From Paramecium octaurelia (lineage: Eukaryota; Ciliophora; Oligohymenophorea; Peniculida; Parameciidae), in contig CAJJDP010000033.1 in NCBI GenBank assembly GCA_905182995.1, forward strand, positions 328,696 through 392,695: 64,000 nucleotides of DNA, written 5' to 3'. Below are positions 37,857 to 49,997 of the stretch, piece by piece; within the stretch, counting starts at the first letter, position 1; every line of letters starts with the position of its first letter. The notes beneath the pieces are model-generated. The model was not told where the DNA came from. It worked only from the letters and a program-made list of their open reading frames with translations, and made no database searches. The position numbers and the translations under genes were made by a program.

Positions 37857-39576
37857 ATGTCTGAATTCGTCTGCTTTGTAGTAGAAGGATAAACTCATTA
37901 CATTGAAGCTAGCAAGTGTTTGAGCATGACTCTCCAAACTGAGAAAAAAGGGCTTGTAAGCAGATTAATCTTATGAAAAGGTGTATACTGCCACAATGCC
38001 AAAATGGTTAACGATGGAAGCTTTCTCAGTTTTCCAATAGTTCCTCAACAATTAACTGGATATTCAGAAAAAATACACTGATTAAACTCTACAAAGACTA
38101 TTGTGGTTAGGAGATCATTTGTAGATGGAATTCTTTTAAGAGACTGTCATTCGCGATCTCATTTTAGACAGAGTAAGTGTTTAAAATTGCATTTTGTTTT
38201 TAAATGAGGCATTCAAAAAGTTGAAAGCATGCGAAGTAAGAATCTAATTTAATTCAGGATTCCCCAGAAGTATGGTATCAGATGTTGAATGTGTGTATGA
38301 ACTTCACAGCAAGAAATTTACTATTAATATATTAATCCAATCCAATTGATCTCAACAAGATCAACTAGAAGGTCATTGAAGAGATATTAGAAAGAGCATT
38401 GAAACACTATCGCAAAAAGAACAATCCTGAACTCCTGCAAATAGTATAAAAGATAAGGAATTGCCAAGACATAGTTTAAATAATTACTTAATAAAAATAA
38501 ACAGTGTTGGCCAAGAAGATCAACTATCAAACTCATCCCAGTATTAATTGGAAGTTATCGAATCTATCATCCATTATCAACAAAGAAACCTAATAGTTTA
38601 AATTTTCAGATTTCACATGGAAATTAGTGGCAAAGATGGAGGATAAAGTCTTGAAAATTTATCTTAAATTAGAAGATATTGATCCTGAATTGAATTTGAG
38701 AATCATCGCACTTTATTTCTAATTGCAGCTTTCACAATTTGGTCTAGAGCCATTGAAGTTAGTCAATTTAGTAGCCAGCAAAGGAAATAAAATTCTCCTA
38801 TGTGAATTCAATGGTATATCATTATTCACTAAACCATAGATCTAAATAAGTTTGACTAACAGAAGTTGGAATTTACAGTATATCTGAATACTGATCAAGT
38901 ATTGACTTTGTGTTTAAATCATCTCTATTACAACTTGAATCCTACATACAATCTAAGTAAGCTGGATCTAGATGATTGTCTGATTCTACTAGCTGCTACT
39001 CCTTAAGTATAACAAGCCTAAGAGAAGTCATTCTAGCTGCTCCTAGAATTCGGTATTTTTATAACACAATATTGATTAGTGCCTTAGTTAAATCCAAATG
39101 ATTACGAAAAATGCATCAATTAACTCAACTTGTCCTTGATGAATACTGAATTCTTAATGAAATATGTCAAGTGCCCCTTAAACCAGTTTATTCAATATGA
39201 ATTAGACAAGAGACAACCATAACAATAGAGATCTTATTCTGTTTCTAAGGATTCAAAGAGCTCTTCAAGAATCTTAAGATAGGTTAGTGCAGGAGGAAGC
39301 AAGAATGATAAATCAGGAGATTAGTTAGTAAATCGCAGTTAAAGCAGCGAAAAATTACATAATGAAATGCCAATCAATAAGTTGCAATAATTAAAGAGAA
39401 CCCCAAGTCAACAAAGATTTGAATAACAATAAATAGTTAATAGTGGAATAAGCAATTAATCTGCATTATATTCTCGGAAACAATTATTTGATGAGATCAA
39501 TATAGTTAACTTTTTGAAAGTGAAAGATCCTTAGCTAATATAAGAATTGAATGAATTGGTTAGAATTTATTATTGA
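37857..39576 (+). CDS. BTB/BACK-like protein, 539 aa
   Basis: Four introns (25 nt after EKKGL; 22 nt after KKLKACE; 26 nt after CEFN, removing a TGA; 27 nt after LLLEF, removing another TGA) leave exactly 540 codons. The first 110 residues read like a BTB/POZ fold (FVCFVVEGQTHYIEASKCLS ... LLWLGDHLQMEFFQETVI). They are followed by a BACK-like helical segment (NCILFLNEAFKKLKACE) and then a beta-rich region of about 130 residues. The tail (from about residue 390) is Ser/Gln-rich and disordered, containing SYSVSKDSKSSSRI. BTB proteins often serve as Cul3 adaptors; that role is inference only. No RING or Kelch motif seen. Confidence 0.6.
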
Positions 39577-39604
39577 TAATTTAAAATATTCAATAAACAC
39601 ATTA

Positions 39605-40599
39605 TCATTCTTTTAAAAGTCCATGCTTTTTCCATACACTCTTGAAAAATTCGATCTCATCTGCACTTCCTACGATGATTTCACTCTTTTATTGATATCC
39701 TGTAATTTCAGTGTCAAGCACAGAGTGTTTACCATTGAAAGACTTTCCTTCGGCCTTCTCGGTTAAGAAGGAGAGTGGGGCACATTCATAAAGATATCTC
39801 AATTTCGATGGATTTTTGGCATCACCAAAACAAGAGAACACTCCTACTTCTTTCAAGAAGATTTAGCAAATATCTGGAGCCATTCCACCTGAATATCTCA
39901 ATGTGTAGCCATTATGAATCCAATAATCAACCACCTCTCTATATGGAATGTGATCAGCTATGCATCTTGTGTTTCCTGGACTGAACAATTTGCCTTTTGG
40001 CTTGATCTTGATGTTATCCTTTGTCAATTCCCAATGTCCTTACTTATCACCATCTACATAATCAAAATTAATGCCATACCAAATAATGTGTATTCTTAGA
40101 CCTTCTATTCCTTCTCATTCCAGAACACCACGTTTGTTCTGCTTCCATACAAACAACAACAAGCAGAAACCATGTCCCTACCTTTTTTTCCAATTAATAA
40201 TTTGTCATCGGATTTCCAAATGGCAACTATTGTACCCACTGCAAAGTTGGTTCCTATAATTGAACTTCCATCCAATGGATCAAATGTTACTATATACTTT
40301 CCACCTTCAGAAAGAAGCTTCATCTATAAAAAATTAGAATTCATTTGTACTTCTGGGGTTTCTTCACTTGCAGTGTGGCTAACAAATCCTGTTTTCTTCA
40401 ATTCGGTATTGACATTCAATTCGCATTGTACATCCATCTCTAATTGATGATCTCCAAAATCATTTTGGGTGTTTGTATAGTCTCCACCTCCAGAACAGTA
40501 TCTCAATACTCTGGAGTTTTCAATGAATGCAAGAAGTAGGGCTGAACATACTGCTGAGAGTTCTGGTTCATCACTAAGCTTAACGTGAAGAGAGTGCAT
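39605..40599 (-). CDS. sedoheptulose-1,7-bisphosphatase-like enzyme
   Basis: One 26-nt intron (40054-40079) leaves exactly 323 codons (322 aa). Key motifs: [20 protein letters not shown] (metal-binding DPLDGS of the FBPase/SBPase superfamily, with the xTNFAVGT continuation specific to SBPase), SEETPEVQ upstream (metal-ligand glutamates), [29 protein letters not shown] and the C-terminal [11 protein letters not shown]. These fit SBPase better than FBPase. It dephosphorylates sedoheptulose-1,7-bisphosphate. In a non-photosynthetic ciliate it would act in a SBP-dependent non-oxidative pentose-phosphate route. No transit peptide: the fold starts close to the ATG, so probably cytosolic. Confidence 0.85.
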
Positions 40600-41248
40600 T
40601 TGCTGGATATTTATAAATTAGATCATAAATCGATAAATTTCCTTAATTAGTGCCTATTAACATGCGTATTATCTTTTAAACTTATATTAAAGTGACGCAT
40701 TTTTTATTTAGTTAATCATCATTATCTCATTACTATTTTTAGAGCTCATTATTATCATTTGATATCATATAAACTCTTAAACACATCAAAATAATCAATA
40801 TCATTCCAATTCAACATTTCAAAGACAACTACTCACTCGAATAGAAAATATACATCTCGAATTCAATTATATTAATCTCAAATTTCTTAGGTTGTCCACT
40901 AAAAATTACAACTTGAATGCGACTGAAGATCAATAAAGTTTACAATGATTTAAAATAAATGTACACATCCACTTATTGAATAATAACATAAAACTCAATC
41001 TAATAGCTCTGAATGTTAATTATGATTCAACTTAAAATGAATTTTTTCAAGGAGATACATAATGATTGTTCTACTAGCATAATTAATCATCAAAACCCTA
41101 TACTACTAAATAATAGAAAGTCTGTATTGTAATATATATATTTTTATATTCTTAAATAACAATTCAATAAAAATTATTTTTATGTTGAATATAAATTTAA
41201 GTCTGATGAAATTCTAACTTATATTATTAATGTATTAGTTAATTATAT
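40600..41248. other. unresolved region, possible plus-strand small gene
   Basis: 650 bp between two minus-strand genes (start of SBPase, stop of the WD/zinc gene). The plus strand is A-rich as in coding DNA and holds three overlapping open frames. One starts at an ATG near 40660 (MRIIFQTYIKV) and runs about 94 codons. Another, without an ATG, reads RQLLTRIENIHLEFNYINLK then FLRLSTKNYNLNATED, and continues across a likely short intron as INVHIHLLNNNIKLNLIALN. I could not choose one model. The last 150 bp before 41249 is plain AT-rich spacer. Confidence 0.35.
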
Positions 41249-42754
41249 TCATAATTTTAATAATCTTTTCATCTCACAACCGCACACAGGACAAACCTTG
41301 ATGGACTCTATAGATTGCAAGTCACAGCCTTTGCAAACATAAAGTTATTATTAATATACTGGTTCAAGTGTTGTTTAACATCTAATAAATCGATGAGTTG
41401 GACACGTAACCCACGTTATTAATTATTGTTTACAGATTGGACAAACATCTTCTTTTCTCAAGAGACTTGGTACAAACTTGTTTTTGACTGCAGCAATTTA
41501 AATTTTAATTTTATCATTAGTTGGTTTGATTGACTCAAGATAAGAAATATAGACATGCTGATAAAAGTCTTTGTAGACTTCATGTTATTCCATCAACATC
41601 AACAAATTTAAAATAGCCTTGCCAGTTGCTTTCTATAAGTCTTCAAATTTATATTATTGCAGCTATAAATCCTAAGCTTTCTTTTTTTTCTCGTATAATT
41701 GCTTAGCTATTTCTAGACACATAATTTCCTTTTTGGCATAGTAGTAATAGATCTTGAAATCATTGATATCAAGTGGTTACTAAAAATTACTATTTAATTA
41801 AGGTTGAATCATGAGTCTGAAAACTTCTTGTGGATCCTTCTCCAAAATGAGACAATTAATTGATTGCCCTACTTGTTCTTTGAGACAAGCAAATTCTAAG
41901 ATTTGGTTGTAAGATTTACACACCGAAATCACTCTATTAATATTGCTCCATTTGTTAGAGATGAAGAGTTTCCCATTCTTGAATAAGAAGTCTTACTCAT
42001 TGATTGGATAAAACCTACTCATGAAGGACATTTGCAGTTTTATCTGTTTTTCCTAGGATCTAATTTTGAGACTCTGTATTTGAGTTCCACATAATATATA
42101 TAGGGTGTTTTCATCAATAATTTCTATCTGCAAGGCTCCAGGAAATGGAATTTCAAATGCGCTTTTGTCATCATAAATGAGAATTTAAGAGGAATTGTAT
42201 AAAACTAAAATAGAATGTGAATACATCATTTCATCCTTATACTCCTAATTCAAAGTTAATTATATGTTTCCAATCATGAGTTCATTATTCCTATACACAG
42301 CCAAATTGTTATTCCAACATGCAATTGCTTTCACGTTATCAAGCATGAATTATTGGTCTGTAACCAAAGCACCATTATTCCACAACACAATCACTTATTC
42401 TTACATAACATAGAAATCCTTTATTTATGGCTATTCAGAATTAAGTGAAATAATTCTTTTTTCAAGATTGCTGCTATACAATATGGGATACGAACCCTCA
42501 CGATATGCTAATGCAATAAACTTAGTTTGCTCATTGTCATTAAAAGCACTAGTAAGAGCATCAAATGTTTGAAATTTAGGAACGCTGATTTTTTTTTTAA
42601 TAATGTCCTTTCTTTGAGTCAAACGCTTTAGCGACAACACAATAATCTCATTCGCATATGCAATATAGAGGAATTCATTTTAGGCAATCATTTTGATGAC
42701 ATCTTGAGATGGCTCAAAAAACTTCTAAACTTAAAATTCTTATGATTAATTCAT
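41249..42754 (-). CDS. beta-propeller-like protein with C-terminal Zn-binding domain
   Basis: Uninterrupted 502-codon ORF, ATG 42752-42754 to TGA 41249-41251. The first 300 residues are beta-rich with WD-like repeats (FLYIAYANEIIVLSLKR, VIVLWNNGALVTDQQ, LAVYRNNELMIGN, ILVLYNSSQILIYDD). Then about 130 residues are helical, and the C-terminus has paired cysteines and a His (CPICKQQ, WVTCPTH, FIRC, VCKGC, KVCPVCGC), i.e. a double zinc-ribbon or RING-like module. WD propeller, helical solenoid and terminal zinc module is the layout of coat-type proteins (IFT-A, HOPS/SEA subunits), but it is shorter and I cannot assign it. No intron is needed, unusual for its length here. Confidence 0.65.
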
Positions 42755-42880
42755 AATAAGTTTATAAACTCTTTTTAAGAAATATATAATTAGACACTTA
42801 TAAAGATATTCTAAAAAACACAATGAAATCATTTGTATTACTTAGATTCTGATGAGATTAATAATTTTTATCAGATTAAA

Positions 42881-45500
42881 ATGGCTTGTCATTTTGTTAA
42901 TGAGTAAGAAGTGCTTGAATATGCTTCAATGACTAGTTCTCATCATGATGATGGTACTGAGAATGAGAGTCAAAGTGAGAATGCCAGACAATCGAATCAA
43001 ATAAAAAACCCCATACTTCTAAAATCTGAGTCGTAGTTTTCTGAGAGTGATTTATCAAACAAAATTAAACTGCCCAGAGGAGGGAGTGTTATAATGACTA
43101 AAGCAGGTGCCATACAGTTCAGTATGGTTCCTGAAACATTGAAAGACAGCATCAACTTAGGTTTGGATGTGCCAGGTATATTTATTGTACCCTCGCATCG
43201 ATTTGATAAAAGATTTTGTTTGTCTGTAGCTGAATTTGAATTCCCAGCTTATTTCAGTTTTTTTGTAAAGAGAAGGAGAGTGACTCTAATTACTGATAAG
43301 GAAGGGGAAGAAGCAATCAGAGCAATATTTCAGGAAACATTACTTGGACCAAAAGATTTATCAAAATTTGATTAAGATTTTAGCAATGATTACAATGGCA
43401 AACCAGACATAGTGAAAGAATTAGGCCATTTCGCGAAGAATCCCTTCAATCCTACTGACCCCTTGACTGTAGACTTATTGATCAATTTTTTAATTTTTGA
43501 TGAACAAAATCAAGTTAATTTAGGTTAGGATGTGATAGTAAAGAAGGTAGATTAGAAATTTTTGATATTTGAAAATGGAAAATAGATCGCTAAGATGAAA
43601 AACAAAGTGGAAATCATGATAGATGATGTTAAGTCCAATGCGTATATAAAGTATGGATTATTCAGTAATCCCAATGATTAATAATATGTTGAGCATTATT
43701 TTGAATAGACATTCACTCCTCCTACCTTTGGAGTGACAGTATTGGGTTGTTCACATGGTTTTGATCCAAAAGGTTCTGTATCGGGTTACATCTTTTGGAT
43801 AAATGGGTTGGGAGTAATGCTTGATCCTCCTCCATTCACAACCCTTCTCTTGAGAAAGAATGGAATACCAAGTAGATTAGTGAAATGGGTAATCATATCT
43901 CATAATCATGCTGATCATGATGCAGGAACATTTTAAAAACTATTGGAGTCTGAAAAAACAGTATTAATTAGTACTGCCACAATTAAGGAGAGTTTTGTTA
44001 GGAAGTATGCTGCAATGACTGGATTTTCAGTGGATTATATTGAATCCCTTTTTAATTTTGAGAGAGTTATAGTAGGAAATCCTTTAAGGATAAACGGAGC
44101 CTCATTTGAATTTCACTATTCACTCCATAGTATTCCTTGCTTGTCTTTTACAGTAAGATTGGGTGGTAAATCAATCTATTTCAGTGGGGACACATTTTAT
44201 GAACCCAATGGATTAAAAGCAATTTTTGAGAAAGGAGTGATTTCAGAATCAAGATACAATTTTTTGATGAGTGAAGATAAATGGAAGAACTCTCTCATCT
44301 TACATGAAGCTGGTGTGCCCCCTATTCACACTCCTGCTAAATTGTTGGCCTAACTACCACCAGAAGTTAAGGAAAATTTAAGATTAATTCATACGGCAGC
44401 TAAGGATATCCCTCCTGATTCGGGATTAAGAGTTCCAGGAGTAGGCTTAGAAAACACTATTGTTCTAATTTAATCATCTGAAGATTGTAGATTAAATACC
44501 ATTTAAGAATTAAGTTTGATTGAAAACATAGACTTGTTTAAACATGCTAATATCCATCAAGTAAGATAGATTTTTGAGAGCTCAACCATTAACACTTATG
44601 AATAGAACTAAAATATCTGTATTTAAGATGAGATTGGAAATGAGTTCTACATTATTCGCAAAGGCACTGTCAAAATACACTCTGATAATCCTGTTTTTGT
44701 GAAATATATGCATTATGGTGATTATTTTGGTGAAGGGTGTTTCTTCAATTAAAATAAGAGAAGAGCCAATGCCACTGCTATGAATTAATGTGAATTAATA
44801 ACTTTGAGTAAGGCTGACTTTTTGAGGATATTCTAATATGGGGAAGTGATGCAGAAATTAGAGAATCTGCAAGTAGTTCGTTCTTAGATATAAATTATGG
44901 AAAGAAATAAATTCTTTTCGTAATTAACATCATATCAGAAGATTCAATTAGAAATGATATCAAACTTAAAACGATTTTTCTAAAAACATTCTATGATTCA
45001 ATAATATGGTGTTATGGCTTCAGTAGCTTTTTTTGTAGTTTCAGGTAAAGCTTAAGTGATATTACCTTCTGATTATGTTGTTCAGTAATATGAAGGATAA
45101 TCGGTTAAAGTTAATCGATAAGAATCAACCACAAGTGATCATACCAAATAACAATAATAGATTATTGATTAGAAAAAGAAGAGACTGTCTTTGCCCATCA
45201 ATTTAGCAATGCTTGAATAATAAAAACCAAGTATCTAAACACCAGAGGCATCAGAGAAATCTTCAATAAATGAAATAAAAGTATATTATCAATTGCATTA
45301 TTATTTAGACCTATCCTTTGACAAGCGGAATGTTCTTTGGAGAAATTGATTCCATCGTGAGAAACAGAAGAACTTCTACGATAGTTGAGGCTGTGGAAGA
45401 TACTGAGATTATTATCTTGGATTCATAATCATTAAGGTCTTTCTTAGCTGACAACCCTGGACTTATGGTGCTCTTTTAAGAGAGTATTATTATTGAATGA
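42881..45500 (+). CDS. metallo-beta-lactamase-fold cNMP phosphodiesterase with two cNMP-binding domains
   Basis: One 28-nt intron (45281-45308) leaves exactly 864 codons. A Ser/Glu-rich N-terminus leads to a metallo-beta-lactamase fold with ISHNHADHDAG at about residues 338-348 (HxHxDH, two-metal site), then SGDTFYEP and LIHTAAKDIPPD. Two cyclic-nucleotide-binding domains follow: cNB1 (about 560-650, GNEFYIIRKG, YGDYFGEG, RRANATA) and cNB2, interrupted by a Gln/Lys-rich insert (ASVAFFVVSGKAQVI ... SGMFFGEID, RRTSTIVEA). The same order is found in Dictyostelium GbpA/GbpB (PdeD/PdeE). I infer a cAMP/cGMP-stimulated phosphodiesterase controlling ciliary second messengers. Divergent from the WD/zinc gene. 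Confidence 0.82.
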
Positions 45501-45541
45501 ATAATTGTCATATTTATGAATAGAAAATACTTAAAAATATT

Positions 45542-46674
45542 TCAAAGTGCAATTGTGAACTAAGCAAACACAGGTCGATGATCACTACCTAAGAGGTCAA
45601 AGTTGGCATCATAATTTTAAAGTTTCAATTTAGAAGTCATTTCTTGAAAACTTTATTAGGTGGATTGCATCGTCATTTTTCTATTTTCTTTAAAGAGAAT
45701 TCTATCGCACCAACCTGGAACTCTGAAATCCTAATCTACAGCCCAAGAATTATAATATTATAACAATTTGTAGGTGGGTGGAAAAAAGATCATTCCTTCT
45801 TAAAATTAAGATTAGTAGTCTTGAGTATTAAACTAAAATTACTTAATTTATTACGACGACTAAGATACATTTAATCCTTTCCTAGCCATCCAAAAAAATC
45901 AGAGTGAGTTCTGATTGTTTAAGGACTTATCCTGTCATCGATTCTAGAATTGAAATCTCCAGTCCAAATAAGATAATCATACTAGATTTGATTATGATTA
46001 GAAAACACTTAGCTTTCAAAATGAGTTTCCAATTTAGAAAACTAGGTTTAGCGTTTGGATTCAGAATTTTACCCACTTTCTAAATGACTATTAATGAATA
46101 AGAAGATCTTTTCATTGATATTTATTGATACAGCTATTCCTCCCTTGTTACCAACAATTCCCATGAAACCTTAAGAGAAAGTGTAAGACTTACCATTCCT
46201 TATTTTGGGTATCAATGATTTATGAGCGAATACAATGATATGCATTGCATTCAGTGAAGCTGATTATACTTTTATATAAGATTTTCCTAACTCATTCTGT
46301 AATTTGACTTCCCACTCGCTTTTTGATTCGCAGAATATTGAAGTAACTATACTACGTTGACATTCTTGTGTTCCAACAACTATGAGATCATGATGCAATA
46401 TATCAATATTGAAAAGTCGTTTTAGGGAATGGTTGGGTATCATGCCATGCATGTTCCATGTAATGACAAGCATTCTAATGTCGTTCTCGAAATTCCACTC
46501 GTTTCTGGGCTAATTTAGCCATTTGTAGGAGCACTTATGATTGAGATGCAGCATCTCTTGATTCAAGCTGCCTATAAGTTTTGGATCTTGAGAATATTCA
46601 CTAAAGAAGTTATCATTAAAAAGTGGGAATGGGAGAGGATCCTCAATTAGAGGATAAACAGAATGAGTTTTCAT
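45542..46674 (-). CDS. inositol polyphosphate 5-phosphatase
   Basis: Exactly 370 codons after a 23-nt intron (45820-45842). Catalytic signatures in order: ITWNMHG, VGTQECQ, MGIVGNKGGIAVSI, NSHLESG, WTGDFNSRI, FPPTYK, VPGWCDRILF and GSDHRPVFAQF. The WxGDxNxR and P(A/G)WCDRIL motifs define the 5-phosphatase class of the Mg2+-dependent exo/endonuclease/phosphatase superfamily. Removes the 5-phosphate from PI(4,5)P2/PI(3,4,5)P3 or inositol phosphates. There are no extra domains (no SH2, Sac1 or CAAX-type tail), so it is a bare catalytic module, presumably cytosolic. Confidence 0.9.
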
Positions 46675-46698
46675 TTTAAAGAATGATTTTAATATATA

Positions 46699-49600
46699 AT
46701 GTAGTTATCTAAGAAATTTGAAGAGTTTTAAGACCTTGATCCGATTGAACACATTCCCTAAAGACGAGTATCAAGAACAATGGGTTACCAGAACAGCGAA
46801 TCGATCCAAGAAGAAGACGAGGAGCAGTCCTCCTCAAGTCTGAATATGCCAGAGTTAATCAACAAATTTAAGAATTCATCAATCAAACAACCAGTGGATG
46901 GCAGTGGGAGTGATATGAAAATACCCACAATCTATACGAACATGCACTCCAACAACAGCCTTGAAAAGAACCCTTTTCAAATTGAATAAAAAATAAAAGT
47001 TTATAATAGTGATAGTAGATTGATGGATGTTTCAGTATTGGACCCACAGGATTCCCAATACTCTGAATCTGTAAGAATAAAACATGTATTCTAGTTGCAA
47101 TCCGAAGTGATGGACAAAATGAAATCTGCCACTCTCAATTCAATTCACGTGAAAAATATAGTGACCAAATTCGTTCAGAAGATGAGACCAAACATCAATT
47201 GGAGCCAATTGAAAGACATCACGTTGATAGACGATTCCACCCAAAGTAAATGCATTTAAATATATGTAGTTTAACCCTAACTGTATAAGTGGTTCACCTT
47301 CGCCTATTTCACCTTGACCTCAGCCATCATCCTCTCATCCTCCATATTCATCCCCATACACATAGCCAAAGAGCCAGGCTTCGAGTTACCAGCGTACATA
47401 ACCCACTGTTTGGCACTAATCCAAATTATAGCTGATATTTATTTTAAACGAGGCCCCTTCCATCTGAGTGAGGGCAAGTTTAATCTTGAATATGTTGATC
47501 AAAACAAAGTAGCCCTCGATTTGAGTCGACTAGCATCAGCCATAGCCTTGATCTTCCCATACTAATACGAGATCAAATACCTCATCATCCCTTATATCGT
47601 ATTGCAATTGGTTAGACAATCAGAACGCTTTGAAAACATCTACAATTCCACTCAATTAATAACTTACATTTTGATTCTTTGGGTGGCTTTGATTATGACA
47701 TTTGCTTGTCTCTTAGACTCAGAGGAAGACCTAAATTATTCACTTACATTGGCTGTGTCCTTATTGACTCACAATGGAGCTATATCTATTGATGTCACCC
47801 AATCAAATGCCCTGCTCTTACAGGGTTTTATGATCGTTAGCTCATTTACTATGATTTACACGGCCTCTGCCATTTTCATCTGGATCAAACCTGCTATGAA
47901 GTTGGAAGAGGAGAAAGAGAAACATCTTGCTTCCTTTTTGAATGGGATTAAAGACAAAAGAATTGATTATGGGTTGCAATGTCGTTGTTATTCGTATTTG
48001 GAATATGTGATCGATGTAATGCCTATCGTCTATCTAAGATTAGGAAGACATCATTAAGACGAGAGAACTTTTATCTAAGAAGTTGTCACCAGGGCTTTAG
48101 GAAGAACTCTAAGTTTCCATTCGTTCTAAGATGGTCGATAAGATCGGATTGTTCGAGAAGTTTTCATCCAGTCTGAAGTAACAATTGATTTACTGGTTTG
48201 ATATTGCGCAATACAATCCTGAGGAGAACATTGTCTAGGTAAGACATTCAATCAAGAATTACATAGGAACATTAAGTCGAAGATTTCTGTCTCTACTTTA
48301 TATTAAAAGGGAAAGTGAAGATCCAATTTTAGGGGTATTTCCAAGGCAAACCCAAGAGAACCTTTCATACATTATCGGAAGGATAAACCTTTGGGGAGTT
48401 CTCATTCGTTAGTGGGATTCCTCCATATATTTCAATCAACAGTCAGGGATTGACCACCGTGTTGAAATTGAGAAGATCAGATTTCTTAGAAATCATTAAG
48501 ACATACCCTTAAGACAATGAGATTTTTTGTTTGTTCAAGGACAATTGTTACCAGAATCATAATATGTTCGAATGCAATTATTGCAAAATCAAGGGTCATT
48601 TGCTATTTGAATGCCAATACTTGTAGTATTACCCTAAAAAACTGAACGTAATTGAAAAGCATATATACCCCCATCCACAATAACGCTATAAAATTGAAAG
48701 AAGAAATAAGGAACCAAAGGCTCTTTTGATGTTGTTTGTTGTGGGGGAACGAGCCAAACAATATTAGTAGAAATTATCATAGGAAGTTATGACATCAGAG
48801 GACTTCCCTATATCATCTCAACTACCTTACAGTGAAAGTATTTATACTCTTGATATAAATATATATTAAATCTACATAGATTAGACCTAACAATCCGCCA
48901 GCTATTTGAGTAAAACCCAATCCGTGCACAAGTATAGTCCTGAACAGTTAAGCGAGAATCCAGACAGCGAGGAAGATCAACTCTATGAGGAGTTAGCCAT
49001 CGACCCATTACTTAGCAATCAGTTAAGAAAACAATAGAACAAGACTACCTTAAGAACCGCAGGATTTCCCTTCATGTCTGAAACTCTAGGTACTAATTCA
49101 AACAAGCATTCTTAGAAAACCTACACAAAGAAAAACTGCAAGTGATTACTGAACAATCATAAAGTAAGTAATTTGACTCTCTTAATTCAAAACAAGAGGA
49201 AACCAATCAATTGAGCAAGTAGAGTAGTGGTTCACAAGCATTCGCAAAGAAAAACCATCATCTTTATACTGCTGCTCGTTCTATGCATGCTAAACTCACC
49301 TTTCGTTATCAGCAACAACAATCAGGATAAATTGATGATCAAATTCAATACCAATAACAATAATAGAATTCAGTAAGACAAACATCGAATCGTTCTAACA
49401 CTTATTCGAATCCTCTATCTAATAATTTATCTAATAATCCCTCAAGTAATTCTAAGCCTAATACTAAATCTGCTAGAGTTTCCCCAACACAATTTTAATA
49501 ACCTCCACCATAAAAAAAGAAGGAGGAAAGAGGATCGCATAGTGATCAGTCACTTTCAGAACAGTAGAGGCACACAAACAGAAAAAAAAGTACTAAAACG

Positions 49601-49815
49601 GGCACTAAAGTAAGCATACTAAATTAGATGTCCCAGTTCTAAATAATTAACACTCCAGAGGTATCAATTTTATCTATGATAAGAATCATCACTATTAATA
49701 TAACGATGTTGTGTTTAATCGATTCGAAAAGATGCATTTATTTAAGCATTATAACCCACATAATAATTATGATAATGTAATCATCAGGTACAATTAATTA
49801 TATAGTTTAGAATGA
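46699..49815 (+). CDS. voltage/cyclic-nucleotide-gated-type channel with cNBD and zinc knuckle
   Basis: Introns of 28 nt (48016-48043), 28 nt (after ENIVQ), 23 nt and 23 nt give 1005 codons; a further 42-nt segment near 48840 may also be an in-frame intron. An acidic Ser-rich N-terminus is followed by six-TM-type hydrophobic segments (FTLTSAIILSSSIFIPIHIA; ITYILILWVALIMTFACLL; LLLQGFMIVSSFTMIYTASA). Next a C-linker (EDIIKTRELLSKKLSPGL) and a cNBD (YFILKGKVKIQFQG, GQTFGEFSFVSG). Right after the cNBD is CNYCKIKGHLLFEC, a C-x2-C-x4-H-x4-C zinc knuckle, then a Gln/Ser/Lys-rich tail. I see no clear GYG selectivity filter, so ion selectivity is open; the cNBD also lacks an obvious Arg-containing phosphate cassette. 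Probably one of the large ciliate channel expansion. Confidence 0.75.
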
Positions 49816-49997
49816 ACAAATTCCGTAGAACCAAAAGAAGTAAACCAATTCATTACACTATAAAATGCTTTGTTTCCTCAAAAATAAAGAGAGTAAAGAA
49901 GATTTTGGATTCTTAGTTATGATATCTGTTAAGTGTGTTACTAAGATTTAAAGAGAAATGTTTTAATATTATATTTAAATGATGAAAAGGGTTATTC

